From Aurelia coerulea (taxonomy: Eukaryota > Cnidaria > Scyphozoa > Semaeostomeae > Ulmaridae), in contig CM076951.1 in NCBI GenBank assembly GCA_039566865.1, positions 14,889,484-14,953,483 on the forward strand: DNA of 64,000 nucleotides, given 5' to 3'. A program made the translations under genes and the position numbers. Of this stretch, positions 1 through 11,414 are shown piece after piece. The stretch's first letter is position 1. The number at the start of each line of letters is the position of its first letter. Below the pieces are notes generated by a model. The model worked only from the letters and a program-made list of their open reading frames with translations, was not told the DNA's origin and ran no database searches.

Positions 1-160
1 GCTGCTCTGCAAAAGAGTCTGGATTGAACGATATTTTCAAATTACATTTTCATCCAAAGTGCTTCATTGAGTATCGTTATCTAACAACACTCAATGAAGC
101 ACTTTTGATGAAAATGTAATTTGAAAATATCGTTCAATCCAGACTCTTTTGCAGAGCAGC
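1..160. repeat. Near-perfect hairpin repeat, 72-bp arms
   Basis: Bases 1-72 are the reverse complement of 89-160 with one mismatch, around a 16-base loop (73-88). The left arm begins at the first base of the window, so the repeat may continue beyond it. This is the structure of a fold-back transposon or very young MITE; such a hairpin could also be a source of small RNAs if transcribed. No coding potential is seen. Confidence 0.9.
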
Positions 161-545
161 TGCTGTATAAGGACACAAATTGACAAAATCTGGCAGCTCA
201 AAATCTGTGATAATTTTAAGAAACTTCAAATACTTAGTTCCTAGAGCTTCTGTTACATTCTCATTCAAAATTCTTGAAACTGCATCAAAATATTGTTTGA
301 TTCAGATTACTTTTTTGAATTTTGAACGCACTGAGATGATTTTCTTTGAAACAAAAAAACACAAACTGCTCCAAGAAAATAACTAAAAATCATGCCTGGC
401 AAGAAGGGCACATCAATACCATACCATACCCTAAGCATTATCAAAAGGTGTTCAATTTGTGTGGTATGAAGGGGCTTTGTCTCTCAGGTGCTGACTTAAT
501 TAACGATAGTTCTGTTTAGATTTACAATAGCAGATATAACTACCA
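161..545. other. No gene seen
   Basis: AT-rich sequence with one short 68-codon frame that resembles nothing I know. It probably holds the 3' flank of the minus-strand transposase that follows. Confidence 0.5.
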
Positions 546-2073
546 TTACATTGTCAATGAGGTCCACTTGTGAATTGGTATTGTACTTTGTAAAATGGGG
601 AATTTTTTTAACTGGCCAATGACACGTTCAACATGTATTCTTACATTTGCTAATTGTCTAGATATATGAACATCTTTAGCTGCTAGTTGCGACTTTCCTT
701 TCGTGAGTTTTGGTATTTTAAGGAATGCACCTCTTTGTGCTAAATCTTCATCAATCAAAAAGCCTCTATCTGCCAAAATACAGTCTCCAGGGTAAACCTT
801 CTATATGAACCCAGACTCCAGAGTTATTTGGTTGCTTGTCTGATACTCTGCCACCCCAGCCCTCAGATAAAAATGTAACTGCACCTGCAGGACTGATTCC
901 AATGAGATATTTGATAGTATTGTTGTGCTTATAATTTGACCAAGTTTGTGCCCTTGCTGTCAAGTTCTTTGGCCTTTCAATAAATATCTCACTGCAATCA
1001 ATAATGCAGATGCAGTCTCTGTATTTCCTTTTGAAGGACTGGGGTAAATTGGCCCTTACATCATCTCTACTTGGCCAAATTATCAAACTTTAAAGGGAAG
1101 AGGCCAGAGCTGGCAACCAACGTCTGTAAATTTTTGATATAATTGTATCTTTACAACCATAACGATGTGCAATATCTCTATTTAGAGGTCCCAGCCTAAG
1201 TTTCATCAACACAATAAGGGCATAGTCCTCTGCAGATATAGTTTGGCAGCACTTCTTTACATCACGTTTAACCAGGCTTACCACCCAAAGAAAAACTGCA
1301 ACAGTTGGCAGTCCAGTAAAAAACTGAATCAACTCCTGTGATTTTCTCAATGAGCTAAAACCAAATGCACTTCTCTTTAACGTCGAAATTTCTTCTCTCA
1401 ACCTGTATACCTCATTGTTTCTCTCCCTTAATTCCTTGTCCAGTTGAGAAACTCTTTCCTTCAATAATTTTACTTCATCACACCCAGATTCATACTGTGT
1501 TCCAAATTCTCTATGGGTGGCACTGGGGTCTTCAATGTCATTCACATTGTGCATATCCTCGACAGTGCCGTTTTCATCCTCACGAATGTTCCAATTCTTT
1601 TTTAACTTTCCTCTTTTACTCTTAAGCAACTCATATTTGGCCTTGCTCTGCATTTTCTTTTCAACTTTGCTGATGTCCTTTGCTGTCGTGTATGTGAAAA
1701 TGGTGGGAATCCAGTTCGGTTCCTCTGGGTCGTCAGATCTTTTACCTGTTAGGTACAAGATAAAAGTAGATGTAAGGCAAGTGTTTACTATTGCTATTTT
1801 ACTCACTCCTATGTAGCTAGATTTGGCTAAATGCTTGAAATTAATGTCAAAGTATGACAACCTACCTGCAATAAAATGTTCCCCGCAGATGAAGGCCTTC
1901 GATATTTTGTCTGGGCTCCAAGTTTTCCAGTCATCACGTCTTATCGCCCGAATCCAGTCCTCTCTTCTCCTCTCAAATGGTGTAGAGCCTTTCGGTATTT
2001 TATAAAAGGGAACATGTTTCTTTTCTCCAACTTGCCGATTCGTGCAGCCAACAGCACAGCAACTCCGTGGCAT
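546..2073 (-). pseudogene. THAP-domain DDE_Tnp_4 transposase, broken (ISL2EU/Harbinger-like)
   Basis: Read on the minus strand from 2073, the first 327 codons start with a THAP zinc-finger domain (MPRSCCAVGC start, later C-x2-H in FICGEHF). A charged coiled-coil stretch follows, then a helix-turn-helix block of the HTH_Tnp_4 type near residues 235-320. A single in-frame TAA at 1090-1092 ends this frame. The same frame continues at once into the DDE_Tnp_4 core (first Asp in CIIDCSE). A frameshift near 776-790, with a further stop beside it, leads to the rest of the core (LADRGF with the second Asp, HVER with the Glu). All three catalytic acidic residues are therefore still readable, but the gene cannot make one protein. 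Established: THAP plus HTH_4 plus DDE_4 is typical of ISL2EU/PIF-Harbinger-related animal transposases. No YqaJ-type partner gene is recognised nearby, and I did not resolve the element ends. Confidence 0.85.
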
Positions 2074-2228
2074 TTTGAGTGACGGAAGAGGGTTGACTAC
2101 GAAACGTTCTACTTCTATGGTCTCAGAGCATCACAGCATGTTTTCGAACATAAACAAAGCAAATTCTGCCACAATCATTGCGCGCGCATGCATAGCCTCG
2201 CTTCCAAACGTAAACATTGGGAAGGGGT

Positions 2229-3000
2229 CTATTGCACTTTGTAGAAAGGCGCTTGAGCTTTCGGGACTGCTGTTTTTTTAAATTTTGCTGCTTCATTCAG
2301 AGCTTCTTGGGCGGGAATGTTAAAAAGTTTGAATGCAGTGTACTTTGACACTGGACTACTTCTTCTGCACTTCAATCTTTGAATCTCCTTTTTCACTACT
2401 TGACTCCTTGATTTCCTTGTGCAGTTATCCCAAATTCTCGTTTCATTCAAGGCGAAACCTTTGGAATCGATGGACGATGCTAATGAGGTACTTACTCTGT
2501 GATGCTTTCCATCAAATGCTGCCTTGCCATTTACATTACATTTCTGACCGAATCCCTCACACACCTAGCTCTGGTTAGTTGGTGAAACTTTGTTTGATGA
2601 TGATATCTTGGGAATTTTTACATACGTATAGTTTTTGATATCATCATCTGACCGAATCCCTCACACACTTAGCTCTGGTTAGTTGGTGAAACTTTGTTTG
2701 ATGATGATATCTTGGGCATTTTTACATACATATAGTTTTTGATATCATCATCTGCAGAAGTCAAAAGACTGCTTGCGCTTCTTTGAATTAAAGTGTGGAT
2801 GAGAACCAGCCATGATGACAGCTATGACAAACAATCTCTCTGTCCAATGTGTTGTTTGAAACGTTGAGCAACATTGATGGCATACTACTTGCATCTGATA
2901 CTGCCTATCTACTAAAAATGATCTTGCTATCTTGTACTTTTTTTGATGTATCTTGTACATAAGTCCTTCCACCAATGCGGGAGTGTTTTCAAGTCGTCGT
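2229..3000 (-). other. Unrecognised minus-strand ORF fragments around a tandem duplication
   Basis: Two minus-strand frames, 2748-2975 (75 codons, ending in a basic, Cys-containing segment) and 2229-2564 (111 codons, Lys/Arg-rich), flank a 104-bp tandem duplication. They lie upstream of the THAP transposase on the same strand, so they could be remnants of an accessory gene of that element, or exons of something else. No domain is recognised. Confidence 0.3.
2544..2751. repeat. 104-bp tandem duplication
   Basis: Bases 2544-2647 are repeated as 2648-2751 with only a few substitutions, so the duplication is fairly recent. Each copy contains a GATATCATCA-type segment that is itself partly inverted around the TTTTTACATACRTATAG core. 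Confidence 0.85.
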
Positions 3001-3560
3001 CTTCCGAATTCTGTCTTACATAATTATGTAGCTTTCTGCCTTGATTTTTTATAGGTAGATCGATACTGGATTCCTGTGACAAAAACAAATGCTACAGGTG
3101 AATTTTTGACTTGAACAATTCTGAATGAACAAATTGCAAGCATGGGAAAATGAAATTGAAATAACATTTAGGGACGTTCTCTTCACAAAAGTATTGTAAG
3201 GAATATGAAAAATGACATGCAAAATGTGAACACAATGGTTAGCTTTGTGACTGTATTTCCTTGAATGAGCTCCCTCCCTTTGCATGGCTGCTTGTCCCAA
3301 GAATCTCTCTATGCTTTGGAATAACTATGTCATATGTGGTGTTATTTGTTACTTCTGCTTTCACACAACATGATTTACCTCTGTTTACAACAGTCGAGTT
3401 CTCAGTGATCTGTAGCCTTTAAGGTAGATTGCTACTCTCCATTGGCTCAAATAATACTGGTGCCTTGCGTTTTGTTGAAAAGTAATTAGCTCTGCAAGTA
3501 ATACTGATCTACCCAGGTAATACTTTGGGGACTGTGCAATCTTTCTTTGGCAACTTTACT
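3001..3560. other. No gene seen
   Basis: AT-rich non-coding sequence with short frames only. Nothing recognised. Confidence 0.5.
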
Positions 3561-3564
3561 GTAC

Positions 3565-3780
3565 CAAATAGACCAGGTTAATTTTGAGGTAGGTGCCACC
3601 TTTATGCGCAGAAATTGCGATAGTTATTTTCAAGTACCTACATGTGTGGGGGTTCAGAAAAGTGATGGTGAACGGGGATCTGCTGGGACCTAAGGGGTGA
3701 AAACGGGGGTGGAACAGCGAGCATTAAGACGTAATGCCTCTGCGGAGGAGAGAACGGAATATCTCCTTCTGAAAACATAG
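3565..3780 (-). repeat. Dispersed repeat R1, second half (copy 1)
   Basis: This stretch is the reverse complement, with moderate divergence, of 11560-11765 (shared landmarks: ACCAGGTTAATTTTGAGG, the GGTCCCAGCAG segment, TGCCTCTGYGGAGGAGAG). A third locus, 8826-8995, carries the other half. Together the three define one interspersed repeat, probably transposon-derived. Confidence 0.75.
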
Positions 3781-3920
3781 ATATAAAATGCAAAACGAAA
3801 ACGAGGCCATGTTTGCAATCCGGTCAAGTTTCCGCTTCGAGCGTGGCCTAAAAAGCTGCGAGAAACGGATAAGCATTCTGGAGCTTTTCAAAAGCCCTTT
3901 TGCAAATCGTGGAAACTATT

Positions 3921-4799
3921 TTAACCCTATCCAGACTAGGCTTTTTGAAACTTTGGGGAGACTAGGGGGGGGCACAAAGTGCCCCCCCTGGTTTTTCATA
4001 GAATCATAAGTGCTAGAGACTTGAAACTTGGCACAAGTAACAAACATGATAAGGCAAACAGGATGATGTGATTTGTTTTTGTTTATGTCACGTGATTAAG
4101 TGCTGACTTCAGCAAATGTTGCTAATTTGGGTGTAAAACCACATGTACTTTGTCACGTTGTATCTCCAAATTGATAAAACATATCGATGTGATATTTGAA
4201 ACATAGAAGGATTATATCCTTCTAATTCTTATTTTGAAATTTTTGCTTTGTAACGCTAATATTTTTGCTGATGTCAGCATTTATTTATTTTATACGAAAA
4301 AAAGAGCGATTTTTGTCTAAAATTGATTATAAATTACTTTTAAAAATAGCAAAAAATGCTAAATATACATAAAAATACCTGCTGCATCATATCATGTCAC
4401 TCATTTGTCTAAAAATGAACCATAACATGGTTTTTCGTCAGTACGCATGCGCAACAACCAATTGTTGATGACGTCATCAAAAATCAATAAACTATATATC
4501 AAATGAAAGCTTATTTCAAGACGAGCTCAAAAATGTTTGTCTCATTGTCATAGAGCCAGTGGTTCCAAAGCTATGACTTAAACGGTAATTTTTTTGCGGA
4601 GCACTCAATTTAAAGTCATGTGTTGACCCCCGGAATCAGTGTCAAAATTTTTGAAATAGACATGAAAAGATGTCTCATAGATAGAAACTAAAAGTCACAA
4701 AAAAGCTAGACTATTGAAGAGATACTCGATGAGCTGTGTGAAAAAGTTTACTAGGGGGGGCACTTTGTGCCCCCCCCCCCCTAGTCTGGATAGGGTTAA
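3921..4799. mobile_element. TTAA-flanked non-autonomous DNA transposon (piggyBac-like MITE)
   Basis: The element begins TTAACCCTATCCAGACTAGG and ends with its exact 20-bp reverse complement. If TTAA is the target duplication, the terminal repeat is CCCTATCCAGACTAGG, which fits piggyBac-type ends (TTAA target, CCC start). Close inside each end is a GGGGGGG-CAC...GTG-CCCCCCC palindrome. The 879 bp hold no transposase, so it is non-autonomous. Kolobok also uses TTAA and cannot be excluded. Confidence 0.8.
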
Positions 4800-6262
4800 G
4801 TTGGAGAATCTGTTTAACGTTACACTGGCACTTCTTTCCTTTGCCCTGACAACAAGGATATTTACAAGCAGAGCAATCAATATGAATTTAGGCATATTAT
4901 AGCTGATGATGCGATGTTTTTCCACAACAAGAACAGAAAAACATACAACTTCACCGTATCATATGAAGATATTTTTGCAGACAGAGGAGACATTTTATTT
5001 TCCGAAATGACTAAATTCTTTCAGCAGCTTAGTGTAACAATGGCCTATGAGTCAAGTTTAAACCCACCAATAAAACTGAACTGTTGAAATGATGTTGAAA
5101 CAGGCCTTCAAGGGGATCATCCTATCTATCTATGTGTCCAGCTGGATGTGTCAAGAAAGAACTTCTATGAAAGTCCAGCACCTCCAGGATTTCAGAGAAC
5201 ATTGGCTCCAATTTGTTTTCAAACGGCAAGCTTTGTCTTTTGCAAAGAAGATATCTGAAGCACACTTTCAATCTTGATGAGAACCAACAATCAAAAGCAA
5301 ATTTCACCAAGATAATATAAGGCATGCATGCATTTTTCAAAAAGATTTGAAAATTTCCAAAAAATCAAGTGTTTAGCAAGCTTTTAACCAATTAACTTTT
5401 GAAGCTCATTATGCATATGTTAATCACTTGAAAAGGAAAACTTCTCTGCGCAATTTGCAAAGTTTGCAGTTGGTAACTGTTGATGGAACAAGGACTTCAT
5501 ATCAAGAAATTCAACTTTGAAAGCAAGACAATATATTTGAATTTGGGTACATTTTACAAAAGGCAAAATTAGTAATTGACGGGAATGACCTAAGTTAAAA
5601 GATGAGATCTCACAGGTTATAAACATCCTATTGTATTCTATAATCCAACGTGGCAAAAGAAAGCAAAGCCAAAGAAAACAATAGAGTGTTTCGGTTTCTC
5701 TTTGTCCTATTTATAGATGGATGCCATATAGCTGAGGTCATTCACTTTAATATGTGAGAATAACATTTAAAAAGAACAATGAAAGATAACAGTGGAATTT
5801 CTTGTTGTTCTTAGTCTTGCCACCAGATCTCCATTAAAATAAAAAACAGTTAAAAAGGTATAATGTTTTGGTTGATTTGATAACTTTGTAACCACTTATC
5901 TCAAGTATAGTTTCAGGTTCAAAGTAAACAAAATAAAAAGTAGGGACAAGATATCTTTTTCTTATGAACGCACCACAAATTGTTGCTTAAATCAGCTACT
6001 GTATTATAGCAGTATTATAGTAACCTGTGAAGCAATTTTTGTAACCATTCTGAACTGTTGATCTTTTGTGAAGAACACACACAAAGAAGTGCTATTTTCA
6101 TTCTTGTTTTTCAATACACAAGCACAAGTTTCATAAAAAAAACTTCATCAAAGTAACTGAATTCATTGATATCACACTGTAAACCTCAATGCAACGAAAA
6201 AAGCAAAATTTTTACCAACAGGCATTTTACTTCCTCTAATCATTTGATAATAATAACCCAAC
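4800..6262. other. AT-rich region without a recognised gene
   Basis: Only short frames (for example 62 codons at 5089-5277, plus) with no recognised domain. Scattered TTTCTTAT/ATAAGAAA motifs near the right side belong to the neighbouring MITE family. Confidence 0.5.
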
Positions 6263-6269
6263 AGATATA

Positions 6270-6985
6270 CACACATTTTTTATAAGAAACTAAGATCCAG
6301 GGTTGGTAGGCAGTTTCGTAAATTTTTGGGCCATTTTGCTTCCAAAGTTTCTTAGGTGTTTCTTATATTTTTAATGCGGAAAGTGTAGAGTTAATTTTAG
6401 TTTGTCTAAAGGGTCCCAAACTACTTAGTAAGATGTCCAAATATAAGTAAATAAGATAATTTGCACTCAAAATACCTGTACCAAAAACGCTGGGGAGATA
6501 ACTGGGAAAGCTAGGATTTCCTAGGATTCCCCAGTTTCCCTAACTTTTTCATCAAAACGAATTTCAAGCTAGGAATTCTGTTTCCCAGGAAGCTGGGGAT
6601 GGGAATCAGTACCCAAAGAGCTGGGAAATGTTCCCAAAAAATTCCATTATATTCCACTATTTCCCAGCTTTCCTAGGAATTTGGCTCTTTTTCCCACCTG
6701 TTTTTATCCTAAAAATCCTTGAAAGCTAGGGAATTTTGCCCAGAAATTACCCAGAAAAATTCTACGAATTCCTGGGTATTTCCCAGTTTTTTTAGTATGG
6801 GTAATGTCCAAACGGTTGCTTTAACTGTACAGTGTCAAAATATTTTTGAGTGTGATAGGAAACTTAAAACACTGCAAATTACAAGAGCTTCTTTGCTTTT
6901 TTAATTCAGGTAGGGTTGTTTCTTAACGTTCAAAAACTTGAGCCTTTTGTTTCTTATAAGCTGTTTCTTATAAAAAAAATATGTG
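6270..6985. mobile_element. TA-flanked MITE of the ATAAGAAAC family, carrying a nested MITE
   Basis: The left end is CACACATTTTTTATAAGAAAC-like and the right end mirrors it (TTTCTTATAAAAAAAATATGTG), each bordered by TA. The interior is similar along its length to the uninterrupted copy at 21663-22051, except for about 330 bp of foreign sequence at 6473-6803. TA target use suggests a Tc1/mariner-type driver. No coding sequence. Confidence 0.8.
6475..6801. mobile_element. Nested MITE with CCTGTACCAAAAACGCTGGG-type ends
   Basis: Left end CCTGTACCAAAAACGCTGGG and right end CCCAGTTTTTTTAGTATGGG are imperfect inverted repeats, each bordered by TA. The sister MITE at 21663-22051 lacks this block at the matching point (CACTCAAATGAATGTCC), which serves as the empty site. 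The interior is full of CCCAG/CTGGG and CTAGGAATT-like short inverted motifs. Confidence 0.8.
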
Positions 6986-6989
6986 TACG

Positions 6990-8825
6990 TTGCATACAGT
7001 TGAATCATACATTTCCCTTTTTATTTCTTCTTTGGAGTAGTCTAGAGTTCAACTTACAACCATCAATCACAACTGAACAATGTCAAAAACATTAAAAAAA
7101 ACATGTTTTACTTTCTTGTCAAATCTATTTGGTTGCCAAAGTCCATGGGGTCCATTGTCCTGATGATGATAAACCTGCAAAGAATTGAGGAAAAGTCAAT
7201 TTTGCACCTGGCACAGTTTGGAAATCATAACCTTGAATTACAGTACTTGATAGTATTTGATGATAGTTCAAAAGTCCTCTGACATTGAAAGTATTAAGAA
7301 ATGTCCCACAGAGGAGTGGAAGTTCTAAACTCAGAAGCAGAGTGTTGTGCTGTCTCTCAGATGTTTGCTAGCCTCAATTTCTATGAACTGCCACATCAAT
7401 GCTAATTTGATAAAGGTAGGATCTTTTTGTCAGAAAATTCAAATATTATGACAAGACTCTTTCACAAATATTTTGCAATTTTCCAGGGCAACTATCACAA
7501 GGCTCTAGAGCAATAAATTTCTGCTCCCTTTTACCTGAAGCCCTGACATGCATATTTATTTAGATGTGTTAATTGGAGTCAATCAATTTGATGTAAGGTT
7601 TTGACAAAAGATTCAGTATCATAGACTGACTTGATACAGATTCTTGCTAGTGTGAAGACATGTATTATACCTTGCTCTTCCATTTTTTGAGAAAAAAGAC
7701 ATCCATATATAGAGAAGTTATCTGTATGGATAATGGATATGCGCAGTAATCATGTTCATGATGAGAAATTTGGTAACTGTCAAATATGCATATTTTGTAT
7801 AAGAAACTAAGAAGTTGGGCCAGAACTGAATGTTTCTTATAACTAATCCTGATTTTGAGTACTCAGAGTTTCTTCATGTTCATTACCTGTAGGCCTAGTA
7901 TGCCCTTGCGAACATTTCAAAATAAAGCTTTTTTGTCTTCAGATCGGATGAGCCTATAGTAAAGGCCTATCTTCATGTGATTCCATCACAAACATATGGT
8001 CAAATGGGCCTAAGCAATGGCTCAAAAAGTCGATTTTTGAATTGCAAAAAAACGGTACTTTGCAAATTTTCCCAAAGAATCGAAGTGTAGACCACCAATC
8101 ACTGATATATTCATTTTGCAAATTTACCAGTCTGCTTTTGGGGCAGGGTAGGAATTTGTTTCTTTTATAACAGAAAGGCAGATATGTTCTGGGCATGGTG
8201 TCAAAGCATTAAAATTGGAGACAACAAATTTTTGTATGGCATGTTTGTACGAGATGACGAGGGGCAATGACGAAATGGAAATCGACATCTAACATATTTC
8301 ACCATTCTCTGGACGTCTGCACTTGACTTTAAATCACAACAGATTAAAATCGTGTGTGTTTGACGTCAAAGTAGCCATTCTGTAGAAATTTCTCCCGGTC
8401 GTTACTTGCACAAACTAAGACGATTTTTGGCAAACTTTGCAAATTTTCCTGGGAAACTCACCTGGTGCGCCATGTTTATTGCATTCTGTAATTTCACTCC
8501 ACCAAGACTTTTTTTGGGGCAGGGGCCAGTTTTTCTGCAAAAGAGTTTTTTCTGATACGATTTTTTGTGTCAAATTCCCGTCATTTCTTGGGTTTTTCCT
8601 TGGCGTAAAAATGCATCTTCTCGGAGGAATTTCGGCTCTCCAAGACAGCTTTGCTGTCGTTCGGGGCCTGCCTCGTCGCTCCAAATGTTTTCATGACGTT
8701 CAATGGCGGCCGCCCATGAGATCGGGGCATCAACTGCGCAGCCGTAGCTTGCAGGCGCAGAAGCCATCTTGCGCAAGACGGGAAGGAAGAGCGTTTCCGG
8801 TCAGCCTCGTTTTGCATTTTATATC
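6990..8825. other. No recognised gene; MITE fragment and a GC-richer patch
   Basis: At about 7790-7880 there is a one-ended fragment of the ATAAGAAAC MITE family. Around 8560-8790 the sequence becomes GC- and CpG-richer with overlapping frames on both strands (68-144 codons). I see no domain in them; a promoter-like patch or an old gag fragment are both possible. Confidence 0.4.
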
Positions 8826-8995
8826 TATGTTCCTTCTGAATACAACACAAGTGACATTCTTTGCTAGATAAGAGTAGTTAAGATCATTTTGAGTACACTC
8901 AGCCGAAAACAATGCCTTTTCGTGATTAAAAGGATCACATGACCACACTTTACCCTTGACCATATATGGAAGTCTTGCTTTTTTGCTGCTATAAC
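8826..8995 (-). repeat. Dispersed repeat R1, first half (copy 2)
   Basis: Reverse complement, with moderate divergence, of 11415-11575 (landmarks AGACTTCCATATATGGTCAA, GTGTACTCAAAATGATCTT, GTCACTTGTGTTGTAT). Both copies can be translated in parallel, but the open frame is short and may be chance. Confidence 0.75.
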
Positions 8996-9309
8996 TCACA
9001 ATAATGTTGCTATCAGTATTTTAACAACGTCGGTGATTAGTTTACGTTAAAAATGCCAAGTTTCTTGTGCAGCCTATCATGCTAATTAAAAAGTAACTTA
9101 TACATACTTCAATGTAATAGATCACAATCTGAGATGACATCTAAAGATAAACGACTCTCAAATTACTAAAGTCAACGAAGCCAAGAGCATCATTGGTGCC
9201 AAAGATAGGGGAAGAAGCTTACAAAAGCTCCTGCAAATTTCGAATCGACAGCAAAGAAATTGATTTTCATGTTCCAATTTTGAGCTCAAAGCAATTAAAG
9301 CTTCTTCAT

Positions 9310-9558
9310 GTTCAAATGGATATGTTCAAATCCATTTTAAAATTTACCTGACTGAAATCGGCCACTCTGTTCTGAAAATATTGGAGATTTTCTCAGGGAA
9401 AGCTTCTTCATAAACTAGCTTTATGAAGCTGAAGTTTAAGAAGCTGAAGAAGCTTTATGAAGTAGCTTTCCCGGAGAAAATCCCCAATGATTTTAGAATG
9501 GAGTGGCTGATTTCAGTCAGGTAAATTTTAGTATGGATTTGAACATGTCCATTTGAAC
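9310..9558. repeat. Fold-back repeat, arms about 105 bp
   Basis: The arm starting GTTCAAATGGATATGTTC at 9310 is matched in inverted orientation by the segment ending at 9558. Shared stretches include ATTTACCTGACTGAAATC and GAAAGCTTCTTCATAAA. The loop (about 9411-9457) contains further AAGCTTC/GAAGCTT motifs. Non-coding fold-back element. Confidence 0.75.
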
Positions 9559-9739
9559 ATGTCCATAAGGCTAAACCTTTAGATATTCAAAATAATGGAA
9601 ACAAAGTAACAATAAAAAGTAGCACCAAATCAAAGAGCACTGAAGCAAACAGAATGTCCTTGGGGCTTTGTTAGCTATTTCTTGTAGAAATGAGCATGCT
9701 ATAGACTTCGAAAAGGCACTCAAAATTTCCTCAAGTTTG

Positions 9740-11263
9740 CTCAGTCCCCCTTAGCTTGGCCAATACAGATGGACCTTGAAGAAGCTCTACCAAAGTAAAC
9801 TGTCAGCCATCCCACTCCAGTTATGCAAGACGCCTGTTGTGCACCAAGAGGAATTCTACCAGCCAAGAGTGCAGTGTCCACTTTAATAGTTGATATGATG
9901 GCAAGCATTAGAACGCTAACAGCATTACCGGACATATACGAAGAACTAACATGGAAGTTTATCAAGTCACTACCAAGTGGATACTACCGCGTAGATATTG
10001 TTGCAGATACCTATCAAGATCAATCTATCAAGTCTGCAGAAAGACGAAAAAGAGGGAGTGCTGAGAGAATTCTTATACAGTCTGCAAGGTCCAAAATGCC
10101 TCGAAACTTTAGTGACTTTCTGAAAAATGGTGAGAACAAAAGCCGCATCATCAATTTGATGGAAGAATGCATCAAAGAAAATCGCCTTTAATTGCTTAAC
10201 CCATTTCAGTGCTAAGTAATGTACATGTCGACTTGAAACGACGGAAAATAGCTGTTCAAAGCTAACATTATTTACAGCTACAACGGAAGATGCGTTGTCT
10301 AGCAATCAAGAGGAGGCAGATACTAAAGTTGCCCTTCATTGCCGTCATGCACTATTGCCGTCATGCACTTGAGTGTTATCCAGAAAAAAGGTTATCGTCT
10401 GCTGCCCGTCAGGTAATATAGATATTTTGGTAATTTTGTTGAGCATAATAGAATGGCAAGACCAGGTGTATCTCGACTGTGGCACAAGTCTTCATAGAAA
10501 AGGGACAAATCTTGCGAAAGTAGAGATGGCCCTCGAGAAGAAATGTTGAATTGGATTTCATGCATTTACGGAAATTGATTAAGTTTAGTCTTTCTTTAAA
10601 AAGGAAATGCCTTGTGTTGGAAGGTGTTGCAGCAAAATGAAAGGTTTGTAATGACATTCAATCTGCTTGGTTCATCATTGGAAATGGAAGAAAGCACCAT
10701 CGATAACCTAGAAGAATATGTATGTCTTTTGTATGGCTGTTGTCAAAAGAAAATGAATGAGGCGAGGAAGCATCTATTTGACAAGAAGTACCTGAATCAA
10801 AAAAGAGTCATTCATATTTCACTGCTGCCCCAATGCCAATCAGATTTGAAGCTGCGTATTCTACGAGCAAAAGTAGACTGATTACAATGAACCCAGTAAT
10901 CGCTATTCAAAACGAGGCTATTACACCAGACCGAGAACGCTCATACTGGGACTTATATTATTAGTTATTATTAGTCATTATATTATTATTAGTTAGGAGC
11001 GTCCGGCAGTATTTCAATAGTGATAACTACGACCATATCATCAGTCTAGAGCGAAGGTAGTTGCAAGAATTTGGAACTGCGCTGGTGAGAGAATGGTAGA
11101 GATGCCTGATCTAACTGAGCATGGATGGCATTCTGATCTTACGACAAAGTGGAGCTAGCATGCCTTTCCAAATGAAGTTGAAGAGATTTTATTGCAAGTT
11201 GATGATGACATTAGTTTTGAAGAAGAGGAAGAGAGTGACGATGATAGCAGTATTGAAGACTAG
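9740..11263 (+). pseudogene. Decayed gene of a lineage-expanded PIN/FEN-like (QEEAD) family
   Basis: The best open part is 9823-10191. It contains a VDIVADTY segment and a GENKSRII segment that I recognise from a family highly expanded in invertebrate genomes and usually left uncharacterised. Further pieces follow in order in shifting frames: an SNQEEADTKVALH motif near 10300, a VIVCCPSGNIDIL strand near 10400, a GFHAFT segment near 10560, a 10612-10881 frame (LGSSLEMEE... CLLYG), and an acidic tail ending with a stop at 11263. Spaced acidic residues in the QEEAD, SGD-like and GCD-like positions are reminiscent of XPG/FEN-type PIN nucleases; that assignment is inference. At least four stops or frameshifts make it a pseudogene. 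A stretch near 10950-11000 with ATTATTA repeats is an insertion. Confidence 0.65.
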
Positions 11264-11414
11264 ATATGCGATTGTATGGCAAGCAAGCAATTAATTTACT
11301 ACCGAAACGCATTTTTGAGCCTCAAAACTCAAAAGGAGATAACGAGAATCATTTGATTCTGTAGCAAATGAACATATTTGTGCAGCAAAAATATATTTCT
11401 CGCGCTAAACGACA

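Noticed and set aside
5089..5340. Opposed 62- and 72-codon frames
   Set aside because: No recognisable domain, no splice context, and overlapping on opposite strands.
8415..8871. Overlapping frames of up to 144 codons on both strands
   Set aside because: GC-richer patch gives long frames on both strands at once; no domain is recognised in any.
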